Part shown: one piece after another, positions 46,139-57,721 of the stretch
Position numbering within the stretch: the first letter of the stretch is position 1
How the letters are laid out: the number at the start of each line of letters is the position of its first letter
NCBI GenBank assembly: GCA_011503125.2
Contig: WWBZ02000011.1
Span: 744,001-808,000, forward strand
Source: Botryosphaeria dothidea
Taxonomy: Eukaryota; Ascomycota; Dothideomycetes; Botryosphaeriales; Botryosphaeriaceae
Direction of reading: 5' to 3'
DNA: 64,000 nt
Notes under the pieces: model-generated
Seen by the model: only the letters and a program-made list of their open reading frames with translations
Database searches by the model: none
What the model was told of the DNA's origin: nothing
Position numbers and translations under genes: made by a program

Positions 46139-47732
46139 CTACACTCCCAGGTCTTCGTCCTCAGGCCGTGGTGCGACAAGCCCATGATGCGAACGGTTGA
46201 TGTGATCCGCCCATTCCGTGGAATTCTCAAATCGGTCAGCGCAGTCGGAGTGCGGGCATGAGAACCCCTGGTGCTGATTGGAGTGCATCCGAAGCTCGGC
46301 TTCGTTGCGGAATTGCTGCAGATCTGTTAGCAAGCTCAGCCCAGAACAAACTATATACACATACCTCATGGCAGCTGACATAAGGACAATGGAAGGTCGG
46401 GGCCTCCCAGTCCTGGCCATCTTGAGACTTTTGCTCCTCCCTCTGCATATGACGGTCTTCCTGCATCGATTGTTGATGAGGCGACGGCTGAACCGCGTAC
46501 TCATGCTTGTTGGTGCTATTTTGCTGGTGCATTGGGTGGTGCAGCTGACGTAGATCTTGCATGCCCGAGTCCAATGCTTGCTGTTGGGCTGCAGACTGCG
46601 CTTGGCCGATGAATGAGGCTGTACTAATGGTCTGGTTGGTATCGACCACGTGCCCAAGGATCATCCTAAGCCTCGCCACAGCCTTGTTATCAAGACGGTC
46701 CATCCCTGTCTTTGCCTCCTCCAGTTGGCTCCGAGCCTCCTTGACTACTGGTAGCATTTCACCCCACACTTCTTCAGTGTAACTGTTCAGGACGTTATCC
46801 CATTCTGCAAGCCAGTGCTGTCGCTGTGCATCATTAAAGGTCATGATGCCATCGATTCCGGATCCTAGCGTGCTGGACAGCTCCCTTATTCCTTGCTCCA
46901 GTTGTGGATTTGACGCTGTGAGCGATGCGAATTCGGGACGCAGATTCAAAGGATTATCCGGTGACACTCCATTATGTTGTGGCGGTGGCGGAAGTGTCGA
47001 TTTGATCTTGTCAACGATTTCTTTCTCCTCAGCCGTGTATTTTTGGTTGAAAAGTTCATTCACGCTTTCCGGAGTAGGATCAGCCATTTGCATATCCATG
47101 GGGTCGTCTATGGAAAATGTCGGGTCGGATAGAAGTAACCTGACTTCGGCTCCGTCATCGTAGTCATCGTGGACGTGGCTATTATTATGAGCTGACTCGA
47201 GTTGCTCATACTGGCCGTGAAATCCGTTTGATTGCTCTTGGGTTGCCTGGGGCCTGTCGTGAGAATGCGAAGAGAAAGAATCGCCGTTGTGGAATTCCGT
47301 GGACCAACGAGTGGGAAATTGAAAGGAGTCCTCGCTGTTCAAGTTCGTAGGTCCCTCAGTGCTTAAAAATGCATCGAAATCGAAATCCGGTGCTTGCTCG
47401 GATGCGTTTGCTTCTCTGAATCCTTCCTGTGATCTGAAAGTTTCACCGCTTCCGACACTGGCATGTGAAGACGACCCATTTTGCTTTGACGGCAGCGTTT
47501 GCGACCACGATGAGGAACCAGCGGCTCCGGCTCCATTCTGAACCTTTCTCGACAGCCCGGAACCACTGGCGAAGGCAGACTGTGCTTCCTCCGCACTGGC
47601 TCCTCCAAGGAAGTCCTTTGCGAGACCCGAAGCCGAGGCAACGATTCTGGACGATATTGATTGCTCTGGCTCTTTGCCGTTACTGCGAGGTGCAGGATCC
47701 TTCTTCTCTCCAGGTTCCCGCTGACGGTCCAT
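46139..47732 (-). CDS. C2H2 zinc-finger protein of unknown function
   Basis: Exons 47732..46365 and 46315..46139 give 514 aa. Residues 1 to ~230 are Ser/Gly/Gln/Asp-rich and look disordered. A helical segment follows: YTAEEKEIVDKIKSTL, then the acidic, Trp-containing QHWLAEWDNVLNSYTEEVWG, and a coiled-coil-like region up to ~375. A Gln/His-rich linker leads to two C-terminal C2H2 fingers, CPYVSCHEQFRNEAELRMHS (then NQH) and CPHSDCADRFENSTEWADHI (then NRSH), both C-x4-C-x12-H-x3/4-H. The 49-nt intron falls inside finger 1, just after its cysteine pair, and the spliced frame completes the finger. A nuclear DNA- or RNA-binding role is inferred from the fingers only; I do not recognise the orthologue group. 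Confidence 0.85.
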
Positions 47733-48549
47733 ATCGTAGACGAGAAAAGGAAATGTTGAGATTTCTGCAGAAGCCTGGGATGAGTCGGAAGGTCAAGAAG
47801 TTCATGCGGGGGAAGGAGTGAGATGTCTGAGTCGGTTGGCGCGGGCCTGTGAACAAGGAATCTGAACCGAGTGATAGAATCGTCATCGGCATAGTGATTC
47901 TCAGGCCATCGATTATGAGCACCGCATCGTCGCACAAAATGGAGTCTGGAGCGTGGAAAGAAACCCGCTGGGGGACTATTTTGCCGCTTGGGAGCCTTTG
48001 ACCCGTTCCGATGCAGCCGAGCTTTGAAACTCGACCGATGAGATTATATCCGTACGTGCGAGGTGTAATGCCGTGCGGCGGGCGTGCGCGTCCAATAGAG
48101 CAAGAGCGATCAGCAAAAGAACAAGACCTTGGGTTTGGAGGATGGAATGGTCTTCTTGCCAGCCTCCAAGCTCAAGGAATGAAGCGCGCGCGGCCTACCG
48201 GCAGACTTCGGCAAAGGGTCCGAAGTCCTTCTAGCCGAGTTCGGGAGCCTTCGGGGAGCTCCCTTACAATATACATCACTCCAGAATGTGCAGCTCTGGT
48301 CCCAGGTCTTTTTTGCTTTTGAGAGAATCCCACGGATTTCTATTGTGAAGACTTATGGTGTGTTCATTATTGATCGCGTGTGATGCTTGATCTACCTCCG
48401 AGACTCCTCTAGTACTATACACACACACGCCATTGGATCGCCATGCGTAGCCCAAGCCCACCATCCCTGAACGCGCAAATCTCATGTAAGATTCGTGATA
48501 CAGAGAGAAGCCGTAATGAGAAGAGAACCCCAACAATCCCGGCCTCCCT
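47733..48549. other. Intergenic: C2H2 gene promoter and RPT1 3' UTR
   Basis: This 817-bp spacer lies between two minus-strand genes. It contains a CCAAT motif near 48092 and an ACACACAC run at ~48419-48428. No open frame is convincing. Confidence 0.5.
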
Positions 48550-50049
48550 CTAGTTGTACTGCATGTACGTGGCCGTGGAGTTGAACTTAAGGTTGCCCTT
48601 GATCACCTTGTCGACGGCGGCCAGGAAGTCCTTCTCAGTGGCAACCTTTCTCCTTGCACGGATAGCAAACATGCCGGCCTCGGTGGCAACACTGCGCAGC
48701 TCAGCACCGGTAGAGTTGGGGCAAAGACGAGAGATCAGTTCCCATCTGATGTCGCGCTCAACCGACATGCTCTTGGCATGGATGCGCAGAATGTTGGCAC
48801 GACCTTCCATGTCGGGCAGGGAGAATTCGATCTTACGGTCGATACGTCCGGGACGCATGAGCGCAGGGTCGAGCGTCGATGGCCTGTTGGTAGCGAACAT
48901 GACCTTGATGTTGCCACGGGAATCGAAACCGTCCAACTGAGTGATAAGCTCCAGCATGGTACGCTGAACTTCGTTGTCACCACCAGCACCATCATCGAAA
49001 CGCGCACCACCAATAGCATCAACTTCATCGAAGAAGATGATGCAAGCCTTCTTTGTTCGCGCCATCTCGAACAGCTCGCGCACCATACGAGCACCCTCAC
49101 CAACGTACTTCTGGACCAATTCGGAACCAATCACACGGATGAAGGTAGCGTCGGTTCTGTTGGCGACAGCACGAGCACAGAGGGTCTTGCCAGTACCGGG
49201 AGGTCCATAGAGCAGAGCGCCCTTAGGCGGGTCGATACCCAAGTTAACAAAGCGTTCGGGGGATAGCAGAGGCATCTCGACGACCTCACGGAGCTTCTCG
49301 ATCTGCTCCTTGCAACCACCGACATCGCCATAGGTGACGTCGGGCTTGTCCTCCACAGTCATCATCGTAACGGACGGGTCGATCTTAGGAGGGAGCGGAA
49401 GGAGAATTTGGTACTTGTTCCGGTCGACACTGTCATCCGGGACAATTCTGTTAGCCGATTGCGGTTGTTATCGAAGAGAGCAAGGCCTAGGGATAGACAT
49501 ACCCAACACGCATACCCTCCTCTATGTCCGTAGGGCTGACGCGCTCGCCCAAGTTGACGACGAACTTGGCGATCTGTTTGACGTTGATGACATATTTGCT
49601 CTTGTCGGAATCCTTCTCATCTTGTATGATCTTCGTACACCGTGCAACCTGCAGTGGTTGCTCCTCCTGCATGCGTTGTCTGTCGGCGGCGATATCCCAT
49701 AGATGCGGCGGTGCGAGTCCAGTGTCGGATTCCTGGCGGTGATGTCAGATAACGGAGACTCGGAACAGAGCGATAGCAAGCCACCTTGACACCGATCTTC
49801 TCATTCACGCTTTGCTGCTTGTCCTTGATCTCCTTCTCGAGCTTCTTCAGCTCCGCGGCGTACGGTGCAGCTCCATAGGTCTTCAGCACTTGGATATCCC
49901 TGTGTCGCAATCAGCGGCTGCGCAGCATGCGCGGAGCTGCTAGAGGTGCCATACTCATCGGAGAGCGGAGTGATCTTCTTCTCTTCTATCTCGTCATCGG
50001 CGTAGTTCCTCTGGTACTTCTCCCAGTTTTGGCCGGTGGCACTGGGCAT
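48550..50049 (-). CDS. RPT1: 26S proteasome AAA-ATPase subunit Rpt1
   Basis: Rpt1 is one of six ATPases of the proteasome base that unfold substrates and open the 20S gate. Exons 50049..49955, 49899..49785, 49732..49503 and 49447..48550 give 445 aa. The N-terminal coiled coil ([20 protein letters not shown]) is followed by the Rpt1-type segment [20 protein letters not shown], an OB-like region ([20 protein letters not shown]) and the AAA module. Walker A GPPGTGKT lies at 228-235 and Walker B IIFFDE at 283-288. The arginine fingers are in [15 protein letters not shown]. The C-terminus TATYMQYN is Rpt1-like and lacks the HbYX gate-opening motif of Rpt2/3/5. Introns are 55, 52 and 55 nt. It is divergent from CCT4. 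Confidence 0.96.
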
Positions 50050-50430
50050 TGTGGATACAGGGCGACGTGTCGCGCGACGGAGACGGTATCAGCGAAGATG
50101 GGTCGAGGATGCAGGGGCGTCGGAGTTGCGGTGGCAGCGAAGCGACGTGGTGGGGTGCGAGGATGCAGAGCGGCGACAGCAGTTGATGGGTGAGGTGTTG
50201 ATGCAACTGGAGCTCGCGGCCGCTGAAGGTCGGCCAGGTGTGTATGTAATCGCCGGGTAGCTCAGCGGCTTGTTCCGGGGGCGTGTGATGCCTGAGGCAC
50301 CAAATTCTGGCGGCCGCGATGAAATTCCACCGCGGGCATCGCGTCGCCGAAAACTGCGGGACCGTCACTGCTGCACCCCTCCGCGTTACTCCCTGCCAAC
50401 TCCTCCGAACACCTTCCACCACGCGTCAAA
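50050..50430. promoter_or_regulatory. Divergent promoter interval RPT1 / CCT4
   Basis: These 381 bp between divergent starts hold the promoters of a proteasome ATPase and a chaperonin subunit. GGTGGCAGC at 50130-50138 matches 7 of 9 bases of the yeast proteasome-associated control element GGTGGCAAA. This is weak evidence because Pezizomycotina need not use the same element. Confidence 0.55.
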
Positions 50431-52401
50431 ATGGCTAGTGCTGCAGTTTCCGGTAGCACCGGCGGCGGAAATGCTGCCTTCAAAGTCAGCCCCCATATTC
50501 CAGGAGCTACGGATGGCTGCTAACTGTACAGCAGGACAAGGAGAAGCCCCAGGCAGTGCGCACGGCTAACATCGTCGCCGCAAGAGGTATGCAGCTCAGA
50601 CACATACCCTTTGTATCACCTACTGACAGATATGCACAGCTGTCGCAGATGCAATCAGGACTGTAAGCTATAGGAGGTTCCAGGAGGAACTGGGCGGCAA
50701 GCTAACAGGACAATGCTAGTCTCTTGGTCCGAGGGGTATGGACAAGATGGTGAGTTATGATCATCCTAGGAACTTTCTACAGCTACTAATATAATGTCAG
50801 ATTCAAACCGGCAAGGGCGAGACCCTCATTGTAAGCTCCGCGCGTTCCATCATGACGAACTTGACGCCCTGACTGATCCCAGACCAACGATGGCAATACC
50901 ATGCTTCGGGATATGAGTGTACTCCACCCTGCGGCCAAGATGCTTGTCGACCTCGCAAATGCCCAGGATATTGAGGCTGGTGACGGAACCACATCGGTAG
51001 TAGTCATTTGCGGCAGCTTGCTGGCAGCTGCTGAGAGGTTACTTGGAAAGGGTATGGTCCTGAGGCTGCAATTTGACCGGAACGTATGCTAAGATGTCTC
51101 TGCATAGGTATCCACCCTACCGTCATCTCGGAGTCTTTCCAGCGTGCTGCGGCGGCGGCAGTCCAAGTTCTCCACGACATGTCCATTCCCGTCTCTCTCA
51201 CCGACCGCGCCGCTCTCCTCAAGGCCGCTTCCACCTCGCTTTCCTCAAAGATCGTTGCTCAAGAGCCAAAGCTTGCGCCCATGGCCGTGGACTCTGTCTT
51301 GAAGATTATCGATTCTAAGACGGCGGATAACGTTGATCTGAAGAACATCAGGATTCTGAAGAAACCGGGTGGCACTGTGGACGAGAGCGAGATGGTCGAT
51401 GGATTGGTGTTGCAACAGCAGGTCGTGAAGAGCGGCGGTGGCCCTGTGAGGATGGAGAAAGCTAGGATTGGCCTTATCCAGTTCCAGCTGAGCCCGCCGA
51501 AGCCTGACGTAAGAGCTGCGGCCGTATCATTAGTGACATTGTGCTAACTGGGAACCAGATGGAGAACCAGATTGTCGTCAATGACTACAGACAGATGGAT
51601 AAAATTCTGAAGGAAGAGAGGACATACTTGCTGAACATGGTCAAGAAGATCAAGAAGGCTAAGTGCAATGTCCTTTTCATCCAGAAGTCCATTCTTAGGG
51701 ACGCTGTCAACGACCTTTCCCTGCACTTCCTCGCCAAGCTCAACATCCTTTGCGTCAAAGACATCGAGCGTGACGAGATTGAGTTCATCACCAAGAGCAC
51801 CGGCTGCAAGCCCATCGCCGACATTGATTCTTTCACCGAGGACAAGCTCGGCTCCGCCGACCTGATCGAAGAGGTTCAGAGCTCCGGAGCACGGATAGTC
51901 AAGGTCACAGGCGTCAAGTCGCAAGGCCAGACCGTCTCTCTGGTCTGCAGAGGCGCCAACTCGCTCATCCTCGACGAGGTCGAGCGTTCCATCCATGACG
52001 CTCAGTGCGTCATGCGCTGCCTGATCAAGAAGAAGGCCCTCCTTGCCGGTGGCGGTGCCCCCGAAATCGAAATTGCGCAGTCCCTCGCCTCGCAGGCCCG
52101 CTCCCTGACCGGCACCGAGGCCATCTGCTGGAAGGCCTTCGCCGACGCGATGGAAATCATCCCCGTCACCCTCGCCGAGAACGCCGGCCTCAACTCCATC
52201 AAGGTTGTCACCGAGCTGCGGCACCGCCACGCCCTCGGCGAGAAGCTTGCCGGCATCTCCATCAAGAGCGGCGGTGTCAAGAACAACATTTCCGAAGAGA
52301 ATGTCCTCCAGCCTCTGCTTGTCTCCACCTCCGCCATAGAATTGGCCGCCGAGACGGTGAAGCTGCTTCTCAGAATCGACGATATCGCTTTGAGCCGTTA
52401 A
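50431..52401 (+). CDS. CCT4: T-complex protein 1 subunit delta (CCT4)
   Basis: This is the delta subunit of the cytosolic TRiC/CCT chaperonin, which folds actin, tubulin and WD40 proteins. Eight exons (50431..50484, 50535..50586, 50640..50662, 50720..50749, 50801..50830, 50883..51051, 51108..51508, 51559..52401) give 533 aa. Spliced landmarks run in order: [51 protein letters not shown], then the ATP-binding GDGTTS at 96-101. The apical domain contains [16 protein letters not shown]. The terminal equatorial part has [20 protein letters not shown] and ends [11 protein letters not shown]. Seven introns of 50-57 nt are concentrated in the first ~70 codons, leaving exons of 23, 30 and 30 nt. Intron 1 ends in a CAGCAG tandem acceptor; GAC as first codon (50535) matches relatives, and use of 50532 would add one Gln. 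Confidence 0.95.
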
Positions 52402-53170
52402 AGAAGGGAGGGCTTTTAGAACTGTATCAGCAGACTTACAGCAAGGGGTGGCGCTGCAAAACGGGATAGCCGATATTTTGAAATGAAGGTGATGAAACCG
52501 CTAGAGAACATTGTATAATCAAAACTTTTCGAGCGCCCCATTGGACGAGTTAAAATATGAGTGTACATGATGGGTCAGATAGACTGTGACAATACTTGTG
52601 TTACCATCTTTTCTCATGATTGCTGAGTATAATGCATACGACTATTCAAACGTCTTACGTGAAATGTAATTGAGGATTCCATTAACTGCCTTCCGCATTT
52701 CGTCCTGGTGGCTCAAGTCCTGATAAACTCAAACCGCTCCTCCTCTTACGCTATTAGCTTGAAATCATTCCACTGAACCGTCTTGGCCTCTTTCTTAGTT
52801 GTATCCAAAACGAGTATCTTTCCCCATCTTAAGACTTGTTTGTACCCCGGACTCCTGAATGCTTCGGGGCATTTTCTTGTTGGACTCTCTATCACTCCTT
52901 AGCATGCTCAAATCTAATTTGTTATCAACAATTTCTCACAATACAAGTCCAATCAATTTTAAAAAACGTCTCCTCAATTCAATCGGCACAACATAGTCCT
53001 TGAGTAAAAAGCGCTCTTATTGATAATAATCAGGGGAAAAAATTTACATGAGACGATGGCACCCTATAAAAATGCAACGTCCACACCCAGTTCCCATCCA
53101 ATTCTTTTGCTTTGCTCCTCCCATCACACATCACGCCCACCCCGCACATAACAAACCAATTTTCACTCTT
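52402..53170. other. Convergent 3' intergenic region CCT4 / SDH1
   Basis: These 769 bp separate convergent stop codons. The tract is AT-rich and probably holds both 3' UTRs and polyadenylation regions. No gene is seen. Confidence 0.55.
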
Positions 53171-55364
53171 CTAATATGTCCTCTTGAACGGCGGCACGGG
53201 CTTGCACTCGGCCTCGTCGAGAGTGTTGGGGTTGACGGCGCGGTAGCTGAGGTCGACCTTGCCGTGCGGCTTCTTCTGCCAGGTGAGGGTGTGCTTCATC
53301 CAGTTCTCGTCGTCGCGCTCGGGGAAGTCCTCGCGGGCGTGCGCGCCGCGCGACTCCTTGCGGTTGGCGGCGGCCTCGGCCGTCTGAACGGCGCAGGTGA
53401 GCAGGTTGCGCAGCTCCAGCGTCTCGACGAGGTCCGAGTTCCAGATCATGCTGCGGTCCTTGGTGCCCACCTGGGAGTAGGACGCGTCGACTTCGCGGAT
53501 CTTGAGGACGCCCTCGTCGAGCGACTCCTGGGTGCGGAACACGGAGACGTCCGTCTGCATAGTCTTCTGCATGGCGAGGCGGATGTCGTTCGTCGACTTG
53601 GGGCCGTCCGCGGTGCGGACGTGGTCGACAATGTTGATCGAGTCGGCACCGAGGTCGGCGGAGATCGGGTCGTGCTTCTGGCCAGGGGTGAAGTTGTCAC
53701 GGATGGTGTGGGAAACAGCACGACCGAAGACAATGAGATCAAGGAGGGAGTTGGCGCCGAGACGGTTAGCACCGTGGACAGAGACGCAGGCGGCCTCACC
53801 GCAAGCGAACAGTCCAGGAACAACCTGGTCATTGCCCTTCTCATCAACGGTAAGAACCTCACCGGTGTACTTGGTGGGGATACCACCCATGTTGTAGTGG
53901 ACAGTAGGAAGGACAGGGATGGGTTGCTTCCGGACATCAACGCCAGAGAAGATGGAGGCCGTCTCAGAGATACCGGGGAGACGCTCGTGAAGAATCTCCG
54001 GGGGCAAGTGGCTAAGCTGGAGGTAGATGTGATCCTTCTCGGGACCGACACCACGGCCCTCGCGGATTTCCATGGTCATGGAACGGGAGACGACGTCACG
54101 GGAGGCAAGATCCTTGGCGGTGGGCGCGTATCTTTCCATGAAACGCTCACCCTCAGAGTTGAGCAGGTAACCACCCTCACCACGCGAGCCCTCGGTGATC
54201 AAGCAACCAGCACCATAGATACCAGTGGGGTGGAACTGGACGAATTCGAGATCCTGGTTGGGAAGACCGGCACGAGCAACCATAGCCATACCGTCACCGG
54301 TACAGGTGTGTGCCGAAGTGCAAGAGAAGTAAGCGCGGCCGTAACCACCGGTGGCAAGAACAGTGTTGTGCGCGCGGAACCTGTGGAGGGTACCGTCCTC
54401 CTGGTTGTAAGCAATGACACCCTTGCACTTGCCATCCTCCATCAGCAAGTCAATGGCGAAGAACTCGATGAAGTACTTAGTGTTGTGCCTCAGTGATTGT
54501 CCGTAAAGCGTGTGGAGAAGAGCGTGGCCGGTTCTATCGGCAGCAGCGCAGCAGCGGTATGCCTGGCCACCCTTGCCGTACTTCTGAGATTGACCACCGA
54601 ATGCACGCTGGTAGCTGTGACAAAGTTAGCACGCGCATGTATACACGGAGCCACTCAAGCTTACATCTTGCCATCGTCGGTTCTAGAGAAGGGGCAGCCA
54701 TAGTTCTCGAGCTCGATGACACTCTGGGGCGCCTCGCGGGTCATGTAGTGAATAGCGTCCTGATCACCGAGCCAATCTGAACCCTTGACGGTATCGTACA
54801 TGTGCCATCTCCAGTCATCCTCGTGCATGTTACCGAGCGCGGCATTGATACCACCCTGCGCGGCAACGGTGTGGGAACGCGTAGGGAACAGCTTCGAGAT
54901 ACAAGCGGTGTTGAAGCCGGCCTCGGCCAGACCGAATGCGGCGCGGAGGCCCGAGCCACCAGCACCGACGACCAGAGCATCGTACTCGTGGTCTATCACG
55001 GGGTACTTGTTGCTAAGAAATGGCGAAGCCTCCTTGGCGCGAAGAGGCTCATTCGTGAAGATCTTGGAGACCGGCCTGGTGGAGGAGAAGGCGCGGGTCT
55101 GCGGACGAAGGGCTCTGGAGAACTGTAGCCGAGCGCGTCAGCCACAGGAGCACGCAGATGCATGAAGTATATAGTATTGATCAAGGGCCGAGCAATTGAG
55201 GCGAGCCGCGCCACGCAGTGCTCACAGGCCCACGCAGGCGGTGCGCGAGCTCGCGGGGTTGCGGCGTTGATTTCGGAGCTCGAGCACGCGATGAGCAGAG
55301 CGCGAAGAAGAGAGGTGCGTACCTGTGCCGAAGCGGCCAGCTGCCGCAACCTGAGGGCGGACAT
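53171..55364 (-). CDS. SDH1: Succinate dehydrogenase flavoprotein subunit
   Basis: Sdh1 is the catalytic FAD subunit of respiratory complex II, oxidising succinate to fumarate in the mitochondrial matrix. Exons 55364..55323, 55122..54665 and 54614..53171 give 647 aa. The presequence [24 protein letters not shown] spans intron 1 (200 nt). The dinucleotide-binding GAGGSG lies at 67-72, and the FAD-attaching His98 sits in [11 protein letters not shown]. The substrate region [20 protein letters not shown] and [19 protein letters not shown] are intact, and the protein ends [18 protein letters not shown]. Intron 2 (50 nt) splits AT|C in GKIYQRAFGG. A 482-codon frame on the opposite strand is a shadow of this gene's codon bias. 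CCAAT boxes in the upstream region fit HAP-complex control of respiratory genes. Confidence 0.96.
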
Positions 55365-56208
55365 GGTTGGGATGGGCGAGATGGAGGGGTGATGTTGTTG
55401 CGGGAACGTACGCGAGTGGTTACCATTCGAACCGCCTGTCTTCACTCTCGTCAGGAAAAAAGGTAGCGCGCTCATTGGCCGTCGGCCAACCTCGGAACTG
55501 TGTGGCCAGAGCCTCGAGCCCGCGATCCGCGTGCGCAGTCGTTGATGGACCATCCGTCCCGACAAATCTTCGCGGCCAATCTGCTCGACTGGTGCGGCTC
55601 CTAACTCGGCGATTGCGCCAATTTCGACCTTGCGAAACGAAGCATCGTGGTCTCCGCTGGACTCTGTGTGCTTGCGCTACATCAACATGTGAATGCCGTT
55701 TCCCCAGGCCGAGAAGCGTCAGATGACCGCGCGCGCCCTTCCCCACAGATCGATACGTCAACCACTTCAGCGCAGGCCATTGTTTCGCTCAGAACCATTG
55801 GTTATTACGATTTCTATCTTCATGCAGGCGTTCAGACGCCCTTGCCAGGGTTGATCCTACAACTCGCGATTACTTGCCTTGCCCGCTTCATCGGAGGAAG
55901 GCCGGGTTTTGCTTGGGTCTACCCCGAGACATGCCCCGTCCCGAGATGCCCACAGCCGCCCCCGCGGATATACATTTACCCCGTGCTCGTTTGCGTCGGC
56001 AATCCGGACAGACACACATCGAAACCATTTGCGGCGAAAGTCAATTGGCATTCCACTGTATCCATGACCTTCTCATTGAGTATCTTTTTGTTTAGTGTGC
56101 GCGCTCTTGTAGCTACTTCACACCGAAAACGGAGAACATGAAAACGCCAAAGCTACCGCCAGCCCTTCATGAATGAGATGCTAAACCATACGAAAAAGAG
56201 AAAATTTC
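55365..56208. promoter_or_regulatory. SDH1 promoter region and RPL3 3' UTR
   Basis: This 844-bp spacer lies between two minus-strand genes. The SDH1-proximal part contains ATTGG (CCAAT on the SDH1 strand) at 55474-55478, CCAAT at 55576-55580 and a CCATTGG pair near 55794. The distal part should include the RPL3 3' UTR. Confidence 0.55.
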
Positions 56209-57721
56209 CTAAGCAGAGGCCTGAAGGTCCTTCTTGAGCGTGCCCAGGTATTGCCTCTTTTCCGCCGGAGTCTGGTAAGCACCGTGGCCGAACTTGGACG
56301 AGGTGTCGATCCACTTGAGCTCAACCTTCTCGAGAGCCCTGCGGCTGGTGTGGGTGAACATGGACTTGCGGAGGGTCATAACCCTCTTCTTGACACCGGG
56401 AACGGAGCCCTTGAGGAGGACGAAGTCGTTCTTGACCTCACCGTAGCGGACGAAGCCACCAAGACTATGAATTTGTTAGCTATTGCTTGTTTCCTTGAAA
56501 TCATCCAACTTACGGAGTAATGGTCTTCTTGGAGACGTCGAACTCGGTCGAGGCGTTGCCAGCGTCGTCACCCTTGCCAATGCGGTAGACCTTGTGGTTG
56601 ACCGAAGTCCTGTGGTGGTAACCCATCTGACCGGCACGGGCAACAGTCCACTGGACGTGGGACGGATGCCAGGCACCGATACAGGCGACCTTGCGGAGAC
56701 CCTTGTGAGTCTTGCGAGGAAGCTTCTTGGTGCCCCACCTGGAGGTGACACCGTTGAAGCCGTGACCCTTGGTGACGGCAATGACGTCGATCATCTCATC
56801 CTGCTCGAAGATGGAGCTGACCTCAATGGGCTTCTCGAAGAGGCCGTGGGCGAAGTCAACCTTCTCAGCAACGCTGCCGCCGTTGACCTGGATCTCCATA
56901 AGGTGGGCCTTCTTCTGCTTGAGAGGGGTCTTGGAGATCTGGGTGTGGGCGAGGACGCGGACAACGGTGCAGTACTTCTTGATGCGCTCGAGCTCGCGGG
57001 TGATGGACTTGCCGTCGGCCTCGGAGTGCTGCTTGGCGTACTTGGTGAAGGCCTTCTTCTTGCTCTTGTACCAGTTCTTGTAGAACCTCCTCTTGACCTC
57101 GTCAGACAGGTGCTCGGCCCAGACGGTGGTGAGGGAGCGGAGGCCGCGGGGAGTCTCGATGTAGCCGACAACGCCGATGGCGATCAACTGAAATTTTTGT
57201 AAGTAGAAGCGCGCAGGCCTGGCGTGTCGAATGGATGCATACCGGAGGAGTCTCGATGACGGTGGCGGCCTCGACAATCTCCTTCTTGTGGAGCTTGGCA
57301 CCAGGACGGTCGAGGTCACGGACGATGGTGGTCATGCCGGCCTTGTAGCCCATGGTGGCGGTGAGGTGGACGGGCTTCTTGGGGTCATCCTTGGGGAAGC
57401 TGAAGAAATTCGCATGTTAGCTCTGGAGCTCGTGTGGTGTCGCTGTTGCGAAAAGACTGCGAAAGCCATTTGACGCCCAAATGGCAGACAATTGCGATCC
57501 TGCATCGCTATCGCGAATGGAGTCTCGCATCCTGCCGCCTCCAGTCGATGCGTCGCTTCTCCGTCTTCAATCCTCCTCCTACCGTGCCGGTCGTCGAAAT
57601 CGCAGAAAGTGACCAGGAGCAAAACGTACCTCTTGACCTTTCCCCTGTGGCGGGCGGCCCTCTTGCGGGGCAGGAAAGCCAGCGAGCCGTGGCGAGGAGC
57701 CTCGAACTTACGGTGGGACAT
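56209..57721 (-). CDS. RPL3: 60S ribosomal protein uL3
   Basis: uL3 is a core large-subunit protein whose finger approaches the peptidyl-transferase centre. Exons 57721..57630, 57399..57243, 57187..56514 and 56464..56209 give 392 aa. The N-terminus [20 protein letters not shown] is the invariant uL3 start. [60 protein letters not shown] and [20 protein letters not shown] follow in order, and the end is [12 protein letters not shown]. Intron 1 (57629..57400) is 230 nt, long for this window and in the place where ribosomal-protein genes often carry longer introns. I looked for C/D snoRNA boxes in it and found none. Introns 2 and 3 are 55 and 49 nt. The gene is divergent from CDC55. Confidence 0.97.

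Noticed and set aside
53048..54496. 482-codon open frame opposite SDH1
   Set aside because: It runs entirely antisense to a confidently identified gene and has no domains; GC-rich third codon positions create such shadows.
57400..57629. Intronic snoRNA in the long first intron of RPL3
   Set aside because: No C box (RTGATGA) or D box (CTGA) arrangement could be found in the intron on the sense strand.
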